From contig JAINUG010000020.1 of NCBI GenBank assembly GCA_029706075.1, forward strand, positions 6,167,860-6,231,859: DNA of 64,000 nucleotides. Reading direction: 5' to 3'. Below, piece by piece: positions 47,759 to 59,784 of this stretch. Below the pieces are notes generated by a model. That model did no database searches. It was not told the DNA's origin and saw nothing but the letters and a program-made list of their open reading frames with translations. This DNA is from Aldrovandia affinis (lineage: Eukaryota; Chordata; Actinopteri; Notacanthiformes; Halosauridae). How positions within the stretch are numbered: position 1 is the stretch's first letter; each line of letters opens with the position of its first letter. The position numbers were made by a program, and so were the translations under genes.

Positions 47759-49475
47759 TGTGAGTAAGTTCTGTTTATAATTAATACACAGAGCAGCCTT
47801 ACCAGCCACTTTGACAGCTGTTCTTTTTAACATTCAAATCAAGCTCAACGTCATTATCCCAAATGCAGCTGAAGTTGAGCACAGCCCTTGACAGTGGCAT
47901 CCAATGAGTCATGCTAAGCAGCTAAAGGATCCAAAACCATTATTGTGTGTAAGCGCGTATGTGTGTTCTGATTGTTGTCAATCCTGCTCTGCAGGAGGTT
48001 GTGTTTATGGGTAACAGAGAGTAGTGTGCAGGAGTGTGTGTGTGTGTGTGTGTTCTGATTGTTGCTGTGCTCTGCAGGAGGCTGTGTTAATGGAGTAACT
48101 GGAGTTAATGGGTAATGGAGAGCAGTATATATGGAAGCCTCCGGAAACCAATGACATCGCCATGGTCCCGCCGAAACATATGGGCGCCCTGCACCCCCAC
48201 GAGACTGAGACCGGAACACAGACACATCCACGGCCTGCCATGGTCAATGTGTGTCCGTGTTAGCACAGGCTGTGGTAACCAGACTCATCGAAGAGGTAAT
48301 CAAGCCATCCAAAGAGTGATGACAAAGAAAAACACTCAGTGGAAAGAAAATTAAGAGGCCTCGTAAATTCAATGACATATGGAAAGTTGACAATGGCAGA
48401 AGGGCAAGGGAATGGTTGGTTTCATATCTGGAAATGACCACAATATACCATAACAAAAGTAAAAGTGGAAATGGCCATTCTGAACGGCATCTGTATGCCC
48501 ATGCCCATGGCAAGTTGATTAATAAAAGGTGATAATGTAAGCTATTTTACATTTGACCATGAAATTTCAAAATTCCACCAAAACGTTTTGCAAAAAGTTA
48601 CACTTTCCGAGTCCAGCGCTGCCAGGAGACGTATTGAGTCAATTAAGGCAGCAAATGTTTAAAAACATGTTCAGGGATGTCCATTCCACTGTAGCCATAA
48701 AGCTGTAACAGTGAGATACTGTTCTGGTTCTACTCATGAGAAGCATAAATTAGCCGGCAGCACAAGATGGTTATTACCCTTTGACTTTTTTGTGCTACTG
48801 CTCATTGGATGTTATTGTCTAGGACAAAATTTCCAATTCAATCCCTGACCAACATTACAATTTAATGGGATCATGGGATAGTCTGAAGTTATTTATTGGT
48901 GCCATGTCATTGAGTTTTCAGCATTGAATGGAAACTGTTGTGCACAAAACAAAACGGTCCAACTCAATGTGCAACTAGTGCCATACGTAGATTTTGTTGT
49001 CTGTAAAGAAATATGTGGCTTGTAAATATTCTGAGTGGCTTGTGAATTTCCTCATTCAACAGCCACAGTGGTTGGTTTCTCAAAACATTTGGAACTAATC
49101 TCGTCCCCAGGCGCTCTAAAGACATTACAGTTACACTTTGTAAGATTGGTTTCTGCTAAACATCCTACAATCTCATTGGTTTTTCCAAGTTTTAGCCAGC
49201 ATTGAGCCAGTTGGTAAGAGAGTACACAGACACACCCCCAGATAGCATATAGCAAAGCACATTCATCCTCTTCCATCATAACCTCAGCTATATTGAAATA
49301 GCCGACCGTGGAAATACACTACACACACATGTGAGTGCGAAGGCTGCCAAATTTCCAGGAGACCTAATGGAGGAGGATGTGAGTGTCAGTATAAACATGT
49401 GCATTGTGTTTGAACTGCACTTTGGGATTGCCTTTTATGCCAAGCCGTTATCACTGGAACACAGAATAAACACCT
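47759..49475. other. No recognised gene
   Basis: Contains a (TG)n run (48035-48052) and two related segments with TGTTCTGATTGTTG and CTCTGCAGGAGG (about 47965 and 48052). Short open frames near 48005-48250 on the minus strand have no recognisable domain. This is where a missing tns2 first exon might lie, but no candidate could be defended. Confidence 0.4.
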
Positions 49476-49928
49476 TGTAGCAGGGTGGCCGGGGTGGCCA
49501 CCATGCCAGGTGGTGAGTGGATGAAAGATCAAACCAAAAACAGAGTTCCAATGGACCAACCGCCAATTTATTAAATACAGTAGTTACCTCAAAACTATGC
49601 CATAGAGGGAAACAGCAACCAACAAAAACAACACTTCTGCCTCCATGCCCCACAAAACTCACTTCAGGCATGGCAGGCTGTGCTTTTATAATGGCCTAAC
49701 GAAGGCAATGGCTTACAGCTGAGTTGATTGTTCATTAGCCTCAGGTGAGCCTGCCTGTAAGTGCTGTTCAAGGTCCTGTAGTACTCCCCAGGCTGTGGGA
49801 GGGAACAAGAGCCCTTGACATCAGCTAAAAGGGAGGCGTAGCCTTTTTTTTTTAAGGAAAAGCCCTATCCACTCAAACCACCTGGGACAAAACTCTCTAC
49901 TCCTCCCTCCACCTCTCCCAGTGTCACA
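49476..49928 (-). mobile_element. Solo LTR with 5-bp target-site duplication
   Basis: A 453-bp LTR, related to 53752-54192. On the minus strand it starts TGTGACACTGGGAGAGGTGG and ends GCCACCCTGCTACA, obeying the TG...CA rule. It is flanked by CACCT on both sides (49471-49475 and 49929-49933). It differs from the second copy by an extra segment of about 48 bp (GGAAAAGCCCTATCCACTCA block) that in the other copy lies outside the LTR, in the adjoining leader. Confidence 0.88.
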
Positions 49929-49933
49929 CACCT

Positions 49934-51715
49934 GTTTTATTTAGATAATGGCCAGTGGGAGGAGTTTACATTTTCAATTTAAGCATGACAGGGATATGTT
50001 CACAGCTAGTCTGTACAGCAGGTTTCTACACAATGACCCTGAGAGCAAGCTCTGAGCTAGCATCACTAGTAGTATTAGTAGTATCGGTAGTAGTAGTAGT
50101 CCTAATAATAACAAAAATAATAATAATAGCAGCTGTGCCATCTAGCAGACCACTCAGAGAGAGCATCCAGGACTAAAGACCAGTAAGGTATTTATGTCGG
50201 AGCAGATTTATGTCTGAGCATAATGCATGCTTTAAACATTTTAAATTTGACTACATTGAACAAGCAAAGGCCCTTCTGAGCAAAAAAGACTGGTCCACAA
50301 AAACATGGTGGAGATACAGTACATCCGTCATTAAATGTCATGTTAAATGGTTTTATGCCACATTTGAAAACATTTACAGTACAATGCTGTGGCTGTATTC
50401 AAACCTAGGTCTTTTTCTGTCCAATTTTTCCTCTCCTTTTCCTCTCCTTCTGTCTTGCCTTTCTAACCTTCATCTGACTAGCATGTGCATCTAGATCTAT
50501 TGAATATTGTACATGAATAACAGTTGGCAACCAAATACAGTAATTAAAAATAAGAGGAGGGCAAATCATACAGCTATGTAAAAGCACTTTGTCATGAATA
50601 GAGAAATGTGATTAATTAACCTTAACCCTGTTTCAATTTCATAAATGTGCAAATTCTTACATTTTAATGCAGCCATGATGCTTGCAATAGTCATATTGTT
50701 ACAGATAAGAATCTGAATTTTACAAATATGAAAGATGACAGTTCATTGATTATTCATACCAAGATTTTTCCAAATCAGGCCTGTGGGTAAATTGAAGTAG
50801 GAAATAATTTCAGTACATTGGCTTATGGTGTTTTTTGAAGCAGCACATTTTTCTTAGCAGTTTAGCTAGTTGAGTCTAGGTGTATATCCCACAGCTAGTG
50901 TGGGCCTGCTCGTGAAAGAAAAACTAAAACCTGCAGCTCACGTGACGCTCTGAAATGCTGCTGCACATCCATACACTGGGCATATCCAGTCTCACTGTCT
51001 GTGTCTATTCCTGTTTACAGACACCAAACAATCAAGCCTGTTTATTTACAGCCGATTTAGCCCTTTTTATTTTATTTAGCTCGCAGCTGTTTGAGGAAAG
51101 GTATGACGACCCCTTTGCTGGAATGGGACGTGTCCCCAAAGCGGTGAGTTCTGTCAGTGTGTGGATATTAAGCTGTCAATCTGGCAGTAGGGAGAGGGGG
51201 AGGGGCGTGGCAAACAGCTGTCACGCAGAAACCAAGCCCTTTAAAAAGAAAAAGGCACAGTAATCCTGTTTTGGGATATAGGGTTAGGAGTATTTGCACT
51301 CTTCAGTTCTCCCTGTGCCTGGGTGTAGTACAGCCACAGCGCAACGTAAAAACTCACAGATCCCATCCGACACCACACCACACCATATCATCACAGGTAG
51401 CATGACCAGATGTCCTGTGCCTCATTTTGAGTCAATGTCCCTCATCCTGCAACGTCCTGCATTTTAATAAAATAATAACATAATGGAAAGGCCCCCCCTT
51501 CCCCCGCTTTTAATAATATAATCACCCCCGAGTCAACAAACATTGTTTCAGATCTCTCTCCGTGCCATTTATTATCTCTTTCCCGTCCTGCAATGTACCA
51601 CAAATCTATTACACTTTGTCCTGCATTTGGACTGCTTTAATCCTAATCATCCTAATCACAGACCACATAGTGTATCATGCACATCATGTATTACTGAATT
51701 ACTGCATAATAAGTT
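49934..51715. other. No confirmed gene; one orphan exon-like segment
   Basis: Mostly AT-rich with a TAG triplet run at 50070-50100. Holds the exon-like segment at 51087-51143. No transposon was recognised with confidence. Confidence 0.4.
51087..51143 (+). other. Orphan exon-like segment
   Basis: 57 nt between a pyrimidine-rich acceptor (TTTATTTAGCTCGCAG) and a strong donor (GCG|GTGAGT). It encodes 19 codons without stop, LFEERYDDPFAGMGRVPKA, in phase 0 at both ends. The composition looks protein-like, but no adjoining exon was found and the peptide was not recognised. It could be a lone exon of an unfinished gene model, a fossil exon or chance. Confidence 0.3.
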
Positions 51716-52372
51716 GTAGTGGATCAAAGCCTATCTGCATCAAAGCAGTGTGCTACAGCAGTGAAAAAAGCCAACAGGATGCTGGGATACATAGCAAAAG
51801 TATTGAGTACAAATCAAAGGAGGTTATATTAATGTTATATAACGCCTTTGTCAGACCGCACTTAGAATACTGTGTGCAGTTCTGGGCACCGCACTACAAG
51901 AAAGATATTGAAGCTCTTTGAAAAGTCCAAAGAAGGGCAACTAAACTGATACCTGGTATGAAAGGTAAAAGTTATGATGATAGACTTAAGGCACTCAACC
52001 TATTTAAACTTAGCAAACGCAGACTTAGGGGGATTTGATTGAGGTTTTAAATTCCTAAAAGGGATTAACAAAGTAAAATACCAAAGATTTTTAAGATAAG
52101 TGGGGTCAGCAGAACAAGAGGCCACAGGTGGAAATTAGTTAAAGGCAAATTCCGCACAGATATTAGGAAGTTTTCTTTACACAGAGAGTTGTCAATGCCT
52201 GGAACAGCTTGCCAGGTCAGGTAGTAGAGGCAGAAACGCTCGGGCTATTCAAGGCCAGGCTAGATGTAGTACTAGATGTTCTTTAGATTAGGACATGATG
52301 AGCCAAGATGGGCCGAACGGCCCGTTCTCATCATTATGTATTCCTATGTTCTTATGTTCTTATGTTCTTATA
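51716..52372 (+). mobile_element. CR1-like LINE 3' end (reverse-transcriptase C-terminus)
   Basis: In drifting frames the plus strand encodes the end of a non-[80 protein letters not shown] and [16 protein letters not shown]. It ends in TTATGTTC-type tandem octamers, typical of CR1-related tails. The copy is 5' truncated and contains stops. Confidence 0.85.
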
Positions 52373-52793
52373 ACCGAATAACCGGCTGCATTCCTGCATT
52401 TCTGTATTACTATAAAAGGCATGCACAGTTTAAGCTTTAAACAAGCTTACAGTTAAGAACATTTCCGAATGACAATTTCCCAATGCGTTCGTATCTCTGG
52501 TGTTCCACTGCGTCAAATCACCTTTTCTGATCTGATGTTTGAGGCTGGCCACAGTGACCAGTTATTTGGGGGAATCAGGTTTATAGGGACAGGGTATGGG
52601 CTGTATAAGGAGCCTGCACTTGGTAAACAGTGAGGGGCAGAGCCAAGTAAGACTTTATGAGCTCATAGTTTATGAGCTCAAATAAAGCACTAATCTTCTC
52701 TTATTTGGAGTGGCTGTGTGGCCCAGATTGTCAGGGATCGTAGACTCCGAAGGGCTGGGGCCTCTTGATATTGAGAGCTCGCTGCTGTAGTCC

Positions 52794-52900
52794 TGAAACC
52801 AGCAGTGACATGCGGCGGAGCACTGCCTCTTCCAATCCAGAATCCGCCAAGCGGTCACGGTAACTCTGGTATGCACACAGGGCGACTCCTATACGCGGCA
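52794..52900 (-). repeat. SINE fragment fused to the gag-like remnant
   Basis: Related to the SINEs at 28008 and 33195 (CCAGCAGTGACA, CACTGCCTCTTCCAATCC, GCCAAGCGGTCACGGTAACT). It forms the downstream end of the gag-like open frame, so the last part of that frame is SINE sequence. Confidence 0.6.
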
Positions 52901-53599
52901 ATGGGCCCTCAGCGAGGCCGGAGATGGCAGGCAACAAGGGAACCCCTGGCAGGCTTTCAGTGGTGACTGATTGGGCAGCCTTGAGAGTGGTGGTTGCCTG
53001 GGAAGCCTGGTCTGGTTGCAATATTTGACCTTCCTCTCCTTCTCAGTCAGGGAGAGGAGAAGCCAGTGGGCAGTGTCATTAATTGGTGCTGGACAGTGGT
53101 GCCAATGATGACCATCGCTTGTGCAGCTTAGGCACCAATTGGCATCCCGCACTGGGCACACAAACCAGTAATGGTCTGGCTCCCCACACCACTCACACCA
53201 GAGAAAAATCCTCATCAGCCCCTCCCAGGGGCCCCCGACCCAGGGTTCCACAGGTCGGTGGGGCAACACCCTCCCGCCCGAGAGCCTGCAGTACTGGACC
53301 ACGGGTGAGGCGATAGCCAGGCAGTGGTGGAGCCAGGGAAGGGGTTCCATAATTGCTTCTCTCTGGGTTGGCTCGCTTTTCCCCATGAAAGCCAGGAGTG
53401 TCTCCACCACACACTCGCTCAGGTAACTGACCCCCTCCAGGTCCAGCCAGGTGTACACCTCTGGGTCCCTCAGCCAACGAAGGAGGTCCTCCACCTCTGG
53501 GCTGGTCCAGGTCACAGCACACCAGGGGACATATCCACCAGGGCTCGAGGCTGGCTCCAACTTGTCCCCAGCCACTGTACACAGCATGTCTCCTTGCAT
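52889..53599 (-). pseudogene. gag-like ORF with two CCHC zinc knuckles
   Basis: A 236-codon open frame directly downstream (minus strand) of the LTR at 54192-53752. It carries two C-x2-C-x4-H-x4-C knuckles, CEWCGEPDHYWFVC and CLSCTSDGHHWHHC, the nucleic-acid-binding signature of retrotransposon nucleocapsid proteins. An N-terminal part has an acidic/aromatic region with LLRWLRDPEVYTWLDLEG. No protease, reverse transcriptase or integrase follows; the element ends in SINE sequence. It is an LTR-retrotransposon remnant rather than a host gene, though a domesticated gag cannot be excluded. Confidence 0.65.
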
Positions 53600-53751
53600 C
53601 TTGGGGGAGCAGGCTTCCAGGTCCTCCCAGCAGATAATTTTTAGGAAGGGGAAATATGTCCAAAAAAAATGTGTTTGGTTTTTTTAAATTGAGGAAAAGC
53701 CCTATCCACTCAAACCACCTGGGACAAAACTTGCCCGCATTCTCCACCATA

Positions 53752-54192
53752 TGTAGCAGGGTGGCAGGGGTGGCCACCATGCCAGGTGAGTGGATGAAAG
53801 ATCAAACCAAAAATGTTCCAAATAGGCCAAGGCCAATTTATTATATTCTTCTACAAAGAAAATAAAACAAAACACGAAAATACAGTAGTTAACTCAGAAC
53901 GATGCCATAGAGGCAAACAGCATCCAAAAAACAACAGCACTTCTGCCTCTGAGCTCCAAAACTCACTTCAGGCATTGCAGGCTGTGCTTTTATAATGGCC
54001 TAACGAAGGCAATGGCTCACAGCTGAGTTGATTGCTCATTAGCCTCAGGTGAGCCTGCCTGTAAGTGAAGCCACTGCTGTTCAAGGTCCTGTAGTACTCT
54101 CCAGGCTGTGGGAGGGAACAGGAACACCTGACAGCAGCTAATAGGGAGGCGTAGCCCTCTCTACTCCTCCCTCCACCTCTCCCAGTGTCACA
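53752..54192 (-). mobile_element. 5' LTR of a truncated LTR retrotransposon
   Basis: 441-bp LTR, TGTGACACTGGG...CCACCCTGCTACA on the minus strand, homologous to the solo LTR at 49476. The leader that follows (TATGGTGGAGAATGCGGGCA) is where a primer-binding site would be expected. No 3' LTR was found at the distal end, so the element is truncated within or after gag. Confidence 0.85.
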
Positions 54193-54338
54193 CTGGCCTT
54201 ATGCAGTGTGGGAGTATGACACAGGAATTGAAGAGATTATCTGAATCAATGTAAGCTGAATACACATCAAGAGGCCCCAGCCCTTACCAAAAAATGATCC
54301 CTCACACGCATCCAACTATGCTTCATGCTACTGATCCC

Positions 54339-54690
54339 ACACTCTCAAAAATAAAGGTACAATTAGGGTACACTTTTGTTCCTCGGGGTACAACTGTGTT
54401 CGTTGCAGTTCTTTGTACCTTCAAAGGTACACATATGATCCTTCATTATACGGTTTTGTACCTTTTGAGGAAAGGTACAGATATGCACCTGGGTAGGGTA
54501 ATGAATCCTTATGCATACTAGCAGCCATATTGGAATGAAAATTAGGCTTATACTGCAAGCAACATTCTTTTTCTCACAAGGGTACAATTATGTTCTTTTG
54601 ACTAAAGGTACAATTCAGTACCCTCCCCCTGGATACTGCCACAGTGACAAGCATTTGAACTTATGAGGTACAACATGGTACAGAGAGTGC
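54339..54690. repeat. GGTAC-rich fish repeat (possible MITE)
   Basis: Starts CACTCTCAAAAATAAAGGTA and contains at least ten GGTAC or GTACC motifs in both orientations, such as AAAGGTACAATT and TTGTACCTTTTGAGG. It resembles a common fish interspersed repeat; borders and class were not resolved. Confidence 0.45.
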
Positions 54691-55257
54691 ACCAGCTGAG
54701 ACAGGAGCAGCCGTATCCTACCCCACACCTTTGCACACCCTGCTGGCAAGCGTCTCTCTCTCTCTCTCTGGGACAACCCCTCCATGCCCCTTCCTGTTGA
54801 CTTTGGCCACCAGCACCAACAAACACACACAACAGTTCTCTTATTTCTGGCCACCTGATGAATTTCAGGGAACCAAAGCTCCCTCCGTCTCCCCTGTACC
54901 CAAAGCTAAGAACAGAGGAGTTATTGAATTCGGCCTTCAGCCCACTGCACCCCTCGGACAAAAGCAACTTTATTTCCCGTCTAGCTCCCCTCGCTAAACT
55001 CCTGTATCTCACTTCTCAAAAATAGACAGACAGGAAAACTGTATTAAATACCATATGTCTTCTTAGTCTGAGCTGGCATGTGTGTGTCTGAACGTGTGTA
55101 TGTGTGTCTATACGATACAGTACCGTTATTTGACAGTCCGTGGGTGAAGAGGACAGACATATTGTCTCCCTTTCTCAGTTTGTCTGTTTGTTTCTGCCCT
55201 GCACCTCTCCCGATGCATAGCTTGTGTCTGGGACCTGGAGTTTAAATTCAGAGTTAA

Positions 55258-56777
55258 CCCTCTGAGGTCCGTGCTAAGCTTTTAGATGTTTTTTGATTTT
55301 GGCATGGTCTGATATTTATCTCAATTTCATCAATTTAACACACACTTACTCCAAAGTGTTTGATATTTTTATTTGAAGGACAATCACAGCTACATTTGTA
55401 TGCCATCAATAGTTTGGTCAGTATCATATGCAGCTTGTAAATAGATCTACAAACACACAAGTTAAAAATAGTAAATTTTTCTGCTGTCACAAAAGTTGTG
55501 AAAGCACACACTAAACTATAGTGACGAATTGTTTTGCCAATGTGCGTTTGTTCATCAGGGTCTTGGTTATGTAAGGGTGTGAAAACAGTTTAGCACATCT
55601 GAGATCTAAATAGCTAAAAACCTGTTTTTATCAGAACTGGTCACATTTATTTCAGGCTGTGGGAGGGCTAAATGCTAAATACCTGAATATTCATTATTCA
55701 TTGTCCACACCTCTAAGATCTGTCAGATGGGCCATCTCACTGGGCCATCAGTGTTATATTCTGAGTTCCTGTTCTGTTGTTTTTTGGTCTTTGTTTATTT
55801 TTCATTCAGTCCTTATTCATTATTCTTTATCCAGTATTGCATTTTCCCTGTTTTGTCACGTTCTGCTCCCTGTCTGTCCTTGTTCCGTTTATTTCGAGAT
55901 CCACACCTTGTCTTGTCATGCACTTCGGGAGTTTATACTTTTCGGGTTTTTTCCGCTTATTATATCGTTTTCTTCCTTCTTACTTTCTAGATTGCACTTT
56001 GTATATATTAGGTAGATGTGTATAGTACTAACCAACTAATCTACTAACGTTAGGGATTTAGATTAAGTTACTAACACGCGGAATATGTTTGGCGTCACAA
56101 GACGCGGAATTCATATATTTTCACGAGTATTTGAAAACAAGCGAAATAAATAACATTTTAGGCTGTTTGAAAAGTATTATTCCATAGATCTTGTGTGCAT
56201 ATTGCTATTTGTTACGTTGCAACACGCGGAATATGTAGTCACAAGACGGAATTCATATATTGAATATATATACGAGTATTTGATAACATGGCAAATCAAA
56301 TATAGTTACTTACTCTTCGTCAGTTATTGTCTTCGTCGCTTTTCATCAATACTCTCAAACACTGCAGCGCAGAAAATCTTTCCATCCTGAATAAAATTGT
56401 ATGTCTGTATAAAATCTTGCTTCAAATTGTAGGGACAGTTTATGTGTTTACGCCGGCGTTTTCACACATGGCCCCACGCCCCTCCCCACACACCTCCCCA
56501 CACCTCCCCGAAACTCGCACCTAGTTACCATGTCAATAGAAGGGGGACGTTACTACCAGGTAAAAAAGAGAGTAAAAGGCAAGGTTTACTTTTGGTCTAA
56601 TTAACCTAATTTAAAAAATCCCATTTGATTTGCCAGTGCTCAAATCGGAAAGTCGCGATTCTAAGGTTTCTGTCAATGTTTTTGTCGCGTGTGTATGATA
56701 AAATATCGCGAAGTTAGAAATAGTAATATACTTTTATTGCTGCTGGGAGCGGCGCCGCTCCGGTCGACCTCAGGGGG
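55258..56777. mobile_element. Non-autonomous piggyBac element, 1.5 kb, TTAA flanks
   Basis: Terminal inverted repeats CCCTCTGAGGTC (left) and GACCTCAGGGGG (right) sit directly inside TTAA at 55254-55257 and 56778-56781, the diagnostic piggyBac target site. No transposase domain is readable in the interior; open frames up to 118 codons (55659-56015) are not recognisable. Confidence 0.88.
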
Positions 56778-56840
56778 TTAACTTTGTTTCCGCCTGCTGG
56801 CCCAGTACGGCTAGGGGAAACAAATGGGCCAACTAGGAGC

Positions 56841-58308
56841 AAGTCACTGTGTGTCCTGAGTCACTGTGTGCCCTGAGTTACTGTGTGCCCTGAGTCACTG
56901 TGGGTCCTGAGTCACTGTGTGCCCTGAGTCACTGTGGGTCCTGAGTCACTGTGTGCCCTGAGTTACTGTGTGCCCTGAGTCACTGTGTGTCCTGAGTCAC
57001 TGTGTGCCCTGAGTCACTGTGTGCCCTGAGTTACTGTGGGTCCTGAGTCACTGTGTGCCCTGAGTCACTGTGTGCCCTGAGTCACTGTGTGCCCTGAGTC
57101 ACTGTGGGTCCTGAGTCACTGTGTGCCCTGAGTTACTGTGGGTCCTGAGTCACTGTGTGCCCTGAGTCACTGTGTGTCCTGAGTCACTGTGTGCCCTGAG
57201 TTACTGTGGGTCCTGAGTCACTGTGTGCCCTGAGTTACTGTGGGTCCTGAGTCACTGTGTGCCCTGAGTTACTGTGGGTCCTGAGTCACTGTGTGCCCTG
57301 AGTTACTGTGGGTCCTGAGTCACTGTGTGCCCTGAGTCACTGTGTGCCCTGAGTTACTGTGGGTCCTGAGTCACTGTGTGCCCTGAGTCACTGTGTGCCC
57401 TGAGTTACTGTGGGTCCTGAGTCACTGTGTGCCCTGAGTTACTGTGGGTCCTGAGTCACTGTGTGCCCTGAGTCACTGTGTGCCCTGAGTTACTGTGGGT
57501 CCTGAGTCACTGTGTGCCCTGAGTTACTGTGGGTCCTGAGTTACTGTGGGTCCTGAGTCACTGTGGGTCCTGAGTTACTGTGGGCCCTGAGTCACTGTGT
57601 GCCCTGAGTCACTGTGGGTCCTGAGTCACTGTGCCCTGAGCTGTGGGTCCTGAGTCACTGTGGGTCCTGAGTCACTGTGTCACTGTGTGTCCTGAGTCAC
57701 TGTGTGCCCTGAGTCACTGTGTGTCCTGAGTCACTGTGTGCCCTGAGTTACTGTGGGTCCTGGTCCTGAGTCACTGTGTGCCCTGAGTCACTGTGTGCCC
57801 TGAGTCACTGTGGTCCTAGTTACTGTGGGTCCTGAGTCACTGTGTGCCCTGAGTCACTGTGTGCCCTGAGAGTTACTGGGTCCTGAGTCACTGTGTGCCC
57901 TGAGTTACTGTGGGGTCCTGAGTCACTGTGGGTCCTGAGTCACTGTGGGTCCTGAGTTACTGTGGGTCCTGAGTCACTGTGTGCCCTGAGTCACTGTGGG
58001 TCCTGAGTCACTGTGTGCCCTGAGTTACTGTGGGTCCTGAGTCACTGTTACTGTGGGTCCTGCCCTGAGTCACTGTGTGCCCTGAGTCACTGTGGGTCCT
58101 GAGTCACTGTGTGCCCTGAGTTACTGTGGGTCCTGAGTCACTGTGTGCCCTGAGTCACTGTGTGCCCTGAGTTACTGTGGGTCCTGAGTCACTGTGTGCC
58201 CTGAGTTACTGTGGGTCCTGAGTTACTGTGGGTCCTGAGTCACTGTGGGTCCTGAGTTACTGTGGGTCCTGAGTCACTGTGGGTCCTGAGTCACTGTGGG
58301 TCCTGAGT
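56841..58308. repeat. 17-bp minisatellite with AP-1-like sites, about 86 copies
   Basis: Tandem 17-bp units CTGAGTCACTGTGTGCC and CTGAGTCACTGTGGGTC, with a frequent TGAGTTA variant, often alternating to form a 34-bp double unit. Most units contain TGAGTCA, the consensus AP-1/TRE site. A patch around 57620-58060 has many irregular indels. It begins about 60 bp after the right end of the piggyBac element. Confidence 0.97.
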
Positions 58309-58309
58309 C

Positions 58310-59780
58310 TCCCTGCCTCGGTTGCAGGCCTACATAATGTCTATGACTATGTTTCCATAACAGCTCTGATGAACATTTTAATGAGCTAATGAGAGTTCAT
58401 GAACTTCAAGAACTTCTGCACCCTGATATAACTTTATATTGTAACAGTACGTATCTTTGGTATAGTTATACTCTATTACTTTATTTTTACTTTACAGTGA
58501 CTAATGCACTCTCTCCTGTATCTCTCTAAGAACCCCCACCCCTCCATCTCACCCGAACACCTGAATCTCTCTAGGTCTCATCCCTCCATTTCTCCAGGAT
58601 CAGCCCACCCACAGCTGCATCTCTCTAAGCACCCCCCATCCCTCCATCTCTACTGCATCCATTTTAACAACCCGCCCCCATCCATCCTCACTAATTCAGT
58701 GTGTCCCAAAAGGGTGGGGCAGTCAGAATGGAACAGAGACACACTGTTGCAGCAATGAGGTCAGCCCTGAGGCAATGCCACAATATTTTCCAACTTCCTG
58801 AGTCTCTCCTCACCAGTTAACCCCTCAGTCTTTGACCCTTCAAAATGCTGCAGATTTTGACACTGATTTGAATTAAGTGATTAATGTTGCACGAAATGAC
58901 TTTTTTCTAACTTTTTTGAGAACCAGCTAACGTGACTAGTGGGTGAAGAAATTCACTTGCCACACAGAATGTTTACCTGCCACAAAATTGTCTATTGCAC
59001 TTGTTCCAGATTGAGTTGGACCCTTTCATTCCGCTACATAGAATACCCTGTCATTTATCCAGGAGTTGGTTCTGAGTTCCAACCTTAAATGGAAACTTCA
59101 GTGTGCTAAACAAAAGGGTCCAACTCGGTTTGAAGGATGAAGGGAGCACCTGCTAAAGTGGCGTGCAAGCCTGACTAAATTACCCCCTAAAGGAGAATTA
59201 TATCTGCATCTGGCGGTCAGGCGGGTGTTAATTTAAACCGCTGCAGTGGTATTACTTTTAAAATCAATCGGCTGGCCACGTCCGGCCTCAAGCAGTCAGA
59301 GAATGGAGAATGACTGATGACTTGGCCCGTGGGTGTATGACCCATACGTTTCTGAGTGTAAACTTTCACTATGATTACATGTAAGTATTAAACACTTGCA
59401 GCCTGCTGTGCACTCAGGATCAGAGTTATTCAGCTGGCAGGATGTCACCCAGCATGGATTTGACTCCTTGACAAATGAAAAACAAACAAAAAACATATTA
59501 TTTAAAATGCGTCAAAATATGCGTCTGTGTCCAGGTCCGCTTGCAGACAGCATCAGCTTACCACTAACTAGAGACGGCCTTTACTTAGACCCCTAAATTA
59601 GCACCTGTCAATCAATCTCGCCACCACTCACACACTGGTATTTTTAAATGTTCGGTTGAGCTCTGTATTTTTGCGTCCAGTCCACTTACTATTGGTCATA
59701 AAACCTATTGGTACTGTGAATATAATACCCCATTTTTTTCTTATGCACTGTTATTCTTAAGCTTCTTTAGGTTCCTAATT
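58310..59780. other. No recognised gene
   Basis: Unique-looking sequence. The part 58510-58690 is CCATCTCT-rich with an imprecise tandem character (CTGTATCTCTCTAAG-like blocks). No exon could be supported. Confidence 0.4.
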
Positions 59781-59784
59781 GTAT

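Noticed and set aside
55659-56015. Hydrophobic open frame of 118 codons inside the piggyBac element
   Set aside because: Not similar to any piggyBac transposase region; phenylalanine/serine-rich because of T-rich sequence.
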